NCBI RefSeq assembly: GCF_002777915.1
Contig: NZ_NJGE01000002.1
Span: 104,824-168,823 of the forward strand
Source: Bartonella tribocorum
GTDB taxonomy: Bacteria > Pseudomonadota > Alphaproteobacteria > Rhizobiales > Rhizobiaceae
Direction of reading: 5' to 3'
Length of the DNA stretch: 64,000 nt
Both the position numbers and the translations under genes were made by a program. Shown here piece after piece: positions 59,286 to 64,000 of this stretch (its first letter is position 1; every line of letters begins with the position of its first letter). Below the pieces are notes generated by a model. It was not told where the DNA came from, did not search any database, and saw only the letters and a program-made list of their open reading frames with translations.

Positions 59286-61850
59286 ATGGCTACAAAATAT
59301 AAATGGAAACGAAATTTTTGGGCACTCATGTTGAGCAGCTGTTTTGTACAGGCTGCTGCTGCAAGTGAGAGGGGGGCACCGTTTTTTTGTCAATCTTCAA
59401 ATTATGAAAATGCCCCAGTATTTCAGGATCAATACAATGAAGATATGAAAATGGGAAGATGCATCCTTGGAGCATCGAATGATGGCATTGTAAGAACACG
59501 CAATGAATTAGGCTTTTTAAAAAAGCCTAGCAATTTTACGCTTGTTAGGGATACTAGAGTATTCGCAAGTCAACAGGAGTTTGACAGCAGCCATCATAAC
59601 AATGTTGGTTATAATGCACATGAACAAAATACTACGTTTCTTAAAAAGCCTGAACTTATCTCTATTAAAGATGGCGCACTGCTCGAAAATTATATCCTTG
59701 ATAATAAAGGTACGGCTTACATTTCAAATGATGGTGAGATTGATAGACCAGGACGATCCATCAATAATACGGTAAGGAATGGTGCAGAGCTTTATGTGTA
59801 TGCAGGAGGTCTCAGTGAGGATAGTAAAATTGAACATGGTGGAATTGAAAATGTTCAGGCTTTAAAGGGAAAACAAGGTTTTTCTAAAAATGCTGTCGTT
59901 AAAGAAGGTGGACAACAAAGTGTTGGAAATGGAGGAAAAGTAGAGGGAACTAAAATTTATGGTGGTGAGCAGCTTGTTTTCGGTGAAGGAGATGTTGGAG
60001 GAGAGGTTAAAGGGAGTATTGCTTCTCATACTGTCATTTATGGTCAAGATGAAATATTAGGCCAGCAAAAAGTATATGATGGGGGTAAAGTTTGGAATAC
60101 GAAGGTCATGCGAGGGGGCGTGCAAGAGATTGGAAAAAAATCTCAAAGCACAAAAAATGATGGTTTTGCGTTTGACACAGAGGTTTTTGGTGGTGGTAAA
60201 CAGCGTATTTTAAAAGGCGGTCAGGCTCTTGGAGTTACTTTAAATGAGAACGCTATTCAGGAAATAGATACTGATGGATTTGTAAAAAATCTAACAATGA
60301 ATGATGAAACAAAATCATGGGTGCATGCTGGAGCGACATTAGAAGGCAAAACATTGGTAAATCATTCTGGGCAGCTTCATCTTTATGCTGGTAATGATCA
60401 ACATCACACCAGAGTAGAGGATATTATTTTAAATGGAAAAGATACAAAATTATACGCACTCACGGATGAGTTTGATGGAAAAAGCTCTTTAATACAAAAA
60501 TTAAGTGGTGAGGGAAGTGTTATTTTTGCATTTACGGGTTCTGATCCATATTATTCTCAGCTTCATATAAATAATCTTTCAGGAAATTTACATTTTGCGT
60601 TCAATACCACCATTGCTCATAACCGTGGTGATTATCTCTTCGTTGAAAAAGGGGATGGGAATCATACGATCAGTGTTGCTGATTCTGGCGTTGAAATCAC
60701 GGAACCTTTTTCAAATAAGCGGGATTTAATTACGGATCAAAGTGGTGGAGCGCATTTTACATTGACAGATCTTAAGGGTGAAAACATTAAGGCCATTGAT
60801 GGTGGAACTTATATGTATGGACTGAAAGAAAGAAAGGATGAAAATGGAAAAGTTTGGTTTTTATCTGCAAGCCGCCTCAGTGGACCAGAAAGCTCTGTTA
60901 CAGATCCTACAAATCCGTTCAATCCTGGTGGAACAGCAACAACACCTTCTACGGATGCACTGTTAACGTTGGCCGTAGTTCCTGGAGTCATTTTTAACAA
61001 TGAATTACAAATTGTACGGAATGGTAGAAAAATTTGGAACAGAAATAGGAAAGATATCGAGCTATGGACTTATGGGATTAAGAGCAGAGAGCGCATTGCA
61101 GCAGGCCATACACACTTTAAGCTTGGGCAAACAGGTTTAGTTCTTGGTGCTGATCAATTGAATGAATTAAGGCATGGAGAGTTATATATTGGTGGTTTTG
61201 GTAGTTATGATCAAGCACGTGTTTCTCATGCGCGGGGGGGGGATAGTGGTCTGAGCTCTTATAGTATTGGAACGTACGCAACCTATTTTGATCATCGTGG
61301 ATGGTATATGGATGGTGTTTTGAAATATAATTATTATAGAGATAATTTGAAAGCCATATCAACGAATGGTTCAACGATTCAAAGTCGTTATAATCAGTGG
61401 GCGATAGGTGGATCATTTGAGATTGGTTGTTATTTTGAACCAGCGCAAAACACTTGGATGCAGCCTTATATCAAGCTAACAGGTTTACAGGTTGAAGGTA
61501 AAAAAATAAAACTTTCCAATGGAATGATCGGTGATCTAAGACCATTAATTTCATTTCGTAGTGAAGTTGGCTTGACGGCGGGACATGAATTCTTTGTGAA
61601 TTCAGAAACTTCACTAACAGCTTATATAATGGCAGCTTGGTTGCGTGAGAATATCAATAATAATTATGTGACAATTAATAATCAGCATAAATTTATCACA
61701 GACTTATCGGGTAGTGCGGGTAAATTGGGAATTGGTTTAAACAGTGTGGTCAATGATAAACTAACACTTTATGCGGAAGCACATTACCTCAAAGGACATA
61801 AGATTAAAAATGCTCTTCAAGGTATTTTAGGGTTGCGCTATAATTTCTAA
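59286..61850 (+). CDS. Autotransporter (type Va), single-module passenger, complete barrel
   Basis: This is a paralog of the 53755-58932 gene, 854 residues from ATG 59286, which has a GAGGGGGGAGG ribosome site. The signal peptide runs MATKYKWKRNFWALMLSSC to QAAAA. One passenger module spans about residues 125-535 with the same GG-rich repeats and ends in a GTYMYGLK...WFL block. A short linker (TPSTDALLTL) leads to a barrel of about 290 residues ending LGLRYNF. This barrel is the full-length version in the window, with LWTYGIKSRERIAAGHTHF and YSIGTYATYFDHRGWY. A run of nine G (61234-61242) lies in the barrel coding region. Adhesin-like function is inferred from family. Confidence 0.88.
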   Translation: MATKYKWKRNFWALMLSSCFVQAAAASERGAPFFCQSSNYENAPVFQDQYNEDMKMGRCILGASNDGIVRTRNELGFLKKPSNFTLVRDTRVFASQQEFDSSHHNNVGYNAHEQNTTFLKKPELISIKDGALLENYILDNKGTAYISNDGEIDRPGRSINNTVRNGAELYVYAGGLSEDSKIEHGGIENVQALKGKQGFSKNAVVKEGGQQSVGNGGKVEGTKIYGGEQLVFGEGDVGGEVKGSIASHTVIYGQDEILGQQKVYDGGKVWNTKVMRGGVQEIGKKSQSTKNDGFAFDTEVFGGGKQRILKGGQALGVTLNENAIQEIDTDGFVKNLTMNDETKSWVHAGATLEGKTLVNHSGQLHLYAGNDQHHTRVEDIILNGKDTKLYALTDEFDGKSSLIQKLSGEGSVIFAFTGSDPYYSQLHINNLSGNLHFAFNTTIAHNRGDYLFVEKGDGNHTISVADSGVEITEPFSNKRDLITDQSGGAHFTLTDLKGENIKAIDGGTYMYGLKERKDENGKVWFLSASRLSGPESSVTDPTNPFNPGGTATTPSTDALLTLAVVPGVIFNNELQIVRNGRKIWNRNRKDIELWTYGIKSRERIAAGHTHFKLGQTGLVLGADQLNELRHGELYIGGFGSYDQARVSHARGGDSGLSSYSIGTYATYFDHRGWYMDGVLKYNYYRDNLKAISTNGSTIQSRYNQWAIGGSFEIGCYFEPAQNTWMQPYIKLTGLQVEGKKIKLSNGMIGDLRPLISFRSEVGLTAGHEFFVNSETSLTAYIMAAWLRENINNNYVTINNQHKFITDLSGSAGKLGIGLNSVVNDKLTLYAEAHYLKGHKIKNALQGILGLRYNF

Positions 61851-62254
61851 GTCTATCTTTAAACGGCTTATTAACTTTACAAACGTTATTGTTTTCCGAA
61901 CTTAAAAAGACAATGCACCACTCTGTCTTCTCGAGAGTGTAGAGACTATCTCAAACAGTAGGGATGTCTTTATACTCTCTTTTAAAAGCATGAGCGTTTT
62001 TTCATCTATAACTTCAAATATTGCAAATTGTTCATTGAACTCAAGTGAATAATTTAAATTTTATTCAGTTTTTCCACCTTAAGTTAGAATTTTTAGTGCT
62101 TTATAAATTTACAACTTATAATTGTTTAAAATAAAAAAATACACTAAAAAATTGTATTTAGACATAAATAAAACACATTACGATACAATCTAAGACGCGT
62201 TACCTACGTAGCCGCGGGATATTTTTCTAAATAATTGAGAGTGGAGTGTGGATA
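61851..62254. other. Gap between autotransporters 2 and 3
   Basis: This 404-base gap has no coding frame of note. A weak CACTCT/AGAGTG hairpin (61919-61939) follows autotransporter 2. TACAATCTAAG (62184-62194), TTTTTCTAAAT (62222-62232) and GGAGTGTG (62243-62250) precede autotransporter 3 and recur before its paralogs. A short GC-rich patch lies at about 62194-62220. Confidence 0.5.
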
Positions 62255-64000
62255 ATGAGGTATAAATACAAGTTAAGTTTTTCAGTATTGATGATCAGTA
62301 GTTGTCTTGTGCAAGTTGCAAGTGCAGTTGAGAGCAGTAAAGGGCTAACAAGATTAGAACATGTGGGAAATGGAGCAGAGGTACCAAAAGGTTCAGCACT
62401 GATTTCTCGTATTTTCAGCAGTAATGTTAAGATTGAAGATGGTGGTGTTGAGATTGTTGAAAATGGAGCAACTTCTATAGGTTCCACTATTAAAAAAGGG
62501 GCGATGCAAATAGTGACACGTGGAGGAACTGCAATAGATGCTAAAGTTACTGGGGGTAAGCAGTTTGTTCATGAAGAAAAAAACATTGATCTTAGAAGTG
62601 TGGTAAAAAAAACTAGTGCATATAGTGCCATAGTTTCTGGAGATGGTGGAGCAGTGGGACAGCAGAATGTGTATGATGGGGCAATGGTTTGGAATACGAA
62701 AGTAGGGAGGAACGGAGAACAAAATCTTTATACGGGAGAAAGAAAAGAGGGGGGAGGCGCAATGTATACAGATGTCTCAGAGAATGGTAGACAGCACGTT
62801 TTAGCGCATGGAGAGTCTTATGCTACTACTTTGAAGGGGCAGGCTATTCAAGTAGTATATCCTCAAGGGTTTGTGGATACTTTAACAATTACGGATTTTG
62901 CCAAATCGTGGTTCCATGTTGGTGTACAAAAAGTTGTTGGAGACGTAAGAGTCAATGATCACGGAGAACTTTATTTATTCGCTGGTGATAGGACCAATCA
63001 TACTCATAAGACAAATATTCCTATAAGAGGAAGAGTTGACGAAACAATATTTGAGGTTGGTGAACGGAATATAGGAGAGAAACCTCAGATTGAAATTGAA
63101 GATTTAGGGGGACAGAATGGAACTGTTATTTTTACTTCTATTCCGTATGATCCACGTCATATTTCTCTTCATGTCGAGAGGCTTTCAGGGAATTTACATT
63201 TTCGATTCAATATTAGTGCTACGTGGGATGCGAGTGATTACTTGACGATTGGTGAGGGGGCAGGGAATCACAAAATAAGCGTTGCAGATTCTGGTCGTGA
63301 GATTACAGGTCCTCTCTCACAAAGGAATGGTTTTGTTACTGAGCTTTCGTTAGTTACCGATAGAAGCCACGATGAAGGCGCTAATTTTACTCTGGCAGAT
63401 CACTCTGGTAAGGAAATTACAACTGTCGATGGCGGAACCTATCAGTATCATTTGGAGAAGAGAACTAGATGTGCTAGCTCTAGTGGCAGTTCCACAACTT
63501 GGTATTTAGCGAGAGTTTCTGGAGATACGGAACATTCAAATACTGAGACACAGTGTGCAAAAAAGAAAACGAAAGTTCCTGTTACACTATCTGATCAAGG
63601 CGCTTCTTCTAGAGGAAAAAATACCGGTTCTCGTAAATCTGTTCCAAAAACGAAACCCAAGCAACGCCCTCCACGTCATTTAAGAGAAGCACAAAATGTC
63701 TCTAGAGTTTCGGTATCTTCCTCTCAAGAAAAACAGACGCATGTGGTGTTCCCTCCAACAGGTTCTCGCCCTCTTTCTGATGAGAAACAACAGATTGCTG
63801 TTTCAGCCTCTTCTCAATCTTTATCGGATCAAATGACCTTGCGTCCAGTTCATAAAGAAGTTCATAAAGATCAACCTTCTCCACAGGTGGATGAGAATCT
63901 TTCAGTTTCTGACTTTTTAACCACGCCTTCTACAGATGCAGTTTTGTCTATGTCTGTCGCTCCAGCGATGGTGTTTCACAATGAGATGCAAACCGTGCGT
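62255..64000 (+). CDS. Autotransporter (type Va), partial at window end
   Basis: This is a third paralog, open for 582 codons from ATG 62255 to the last base of the window; no stop is reached. A signal peptide (YKLSFSVLMISSC...VASA) is followed by a single, shorter and more divergent passenger module, ending near residue 420 in GTYQYHLEK...WYL. Then comes a basic, proline-rich linker (KTKPKQRPPRHLRE) and the start of the linker/barrel segment identical to autotransporter 1. It keeps the GGAGTGTG leader four bases before the ATG. Whether its barrel is complete cannot be seen. Confidence 0.85.
   Translation, partial: MRYKYKLSFSVLMISSCLVQVASAVESSKGLTRLEHVGNGAEVPKGSALISRIFSSNVKIEDGGVEIVENGATSIGSTIKKGAMQIVTRGGTAIDAKVTGGKQFVHEEKNIDLRSVVKKTSAYSAIVSGDGGAVGQQNVYDGAMVWNTKVGRNGEQNLYTGERKEGGGAMYTDVSENGRQHVLAHGESYATTLKGQAIQVVYPQGFVDTLTITDFAKSWFHVGVQKVVGDVRVNDHGELYLFAGDRTNHTHKTNIPIRGRVDETIFEVGERNIGEKPQIEIEDLGGQNGTVIFTSIPYDPRHISLHVERLSGNLHFRFNISATWDASDYLTIGEGAGNHKISVADSGREITGPLSQRNGFVTELSLVTDRSHDEGANFTLADHSGKEITTVDGGTYQYHLEKRTRCASSSGSSTTWYLARVSGDTEHSNTETQCAKKKTKVPVTLSDQGASSRGKNTGSRKSVPKTKPKQRPPRHLREAQNVSRVSVSSSQEKQTHVVFPPTGSRPLSDEKQQIAVSASSQSLSDQMTLRPVHKEVHKDQPSPQVDENLSVSDFLTTPSTDAVLSMSVAPAMVFHNEMQTVR
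63752..64000 (+). repeat. 249-bp identical repeat, copy 2
   Basis: Partner of 58189-58437, in the same frame and orientation and truncated by the window edge. Sequences before it in the two genes are unrelated or strongly diverged, giving a sharp left boundary at 58189/63752. Confidence 0.95.

Overview
The window looks like a chromosomal segment from a Bartonella species (Hyphomicrobiales, Alphaproteobacteria). This rests on AT-rich DNA with short AT-rich gaps, on alphaproteobacterial gene orders (smpB-udg-rpoZ-rsh-pyrE-acpS-lepB-rnc-era-recO; rpsF-rpsR-DUF2232-rplI-dnaB-radA-cvpA-purF; fabD-fabG-acpP-fabF-mltG-gmk; lptF-lptG-lptD-surA-pdxA-rsmA), and on a tandem array of autotransporter adhesin-like genes of the kind found in Bartonella. 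The species cannot be named from the sequence alone. No rRNA, tRNA, CRISPR array, insertion sequence or prophage was recognised.

Positions 1-5262 hold a decayed left edge, a soluble lytic transglycosylase, dapA, smpB and a family 5 uracil-DNA glycosylase. Positions 5713-13404 form a long rightward run for transcription, stringent response, pyrimidine and lipid cofactor synthesis, protein export and RNA processing: rpoZ, rsh, pyrE, a DUF2062 protein, acpS, lepB, rnc, era and recO. panC-panB follow. Positions 15693-19356 carry an HD hydrolase, a YgfZ-like protein, a dihydroorotase with an altered metal motif, and a small exported protein. Positions 19836-25718 carry cysS, a DUF421 protein, an Atm1-type ABC exporter and the phosphatidylethanolamine pair psd-pssA.

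Positions 25788-36294 read leftward: rpsF, rpsR, DUF2232, rplI, dnaB, radA, cvpA, purF and an SDR gene. The dnaB-radA junction has been tandemly duplicated here. A complete dnaB is followed by a 29-codon radA start fragment, then a truncated second dnaB, then the intact radA. Positions 36641-43036 read rightward: a PAP2 phosphatase, the fatty acid cluster fabD-fabG-acpP-fabF, mltG and gmk. Positions 43068-50606 read leftward as the LPS transport and outer-membrane biogenesis operon lptF-lptG-lptD-surA-pdxA-rsmA. Next come holC with two small membrane ORFs, and a convergent MFS transporter.

The right end (53755-64000) is the accessory part: three tandem, paralogous type V autotransporters. The first has three passenger modules, but about 112 residues are missing from its beta-barrel relative to its neighbour. 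The second has one module and a full barrel. The third runs off the window and shares at least 249 identical bases with the first. This pattern points to module duplication and recombination between paralogous surface proteins. It and the dnaB-radA duplication are the least routine features here.
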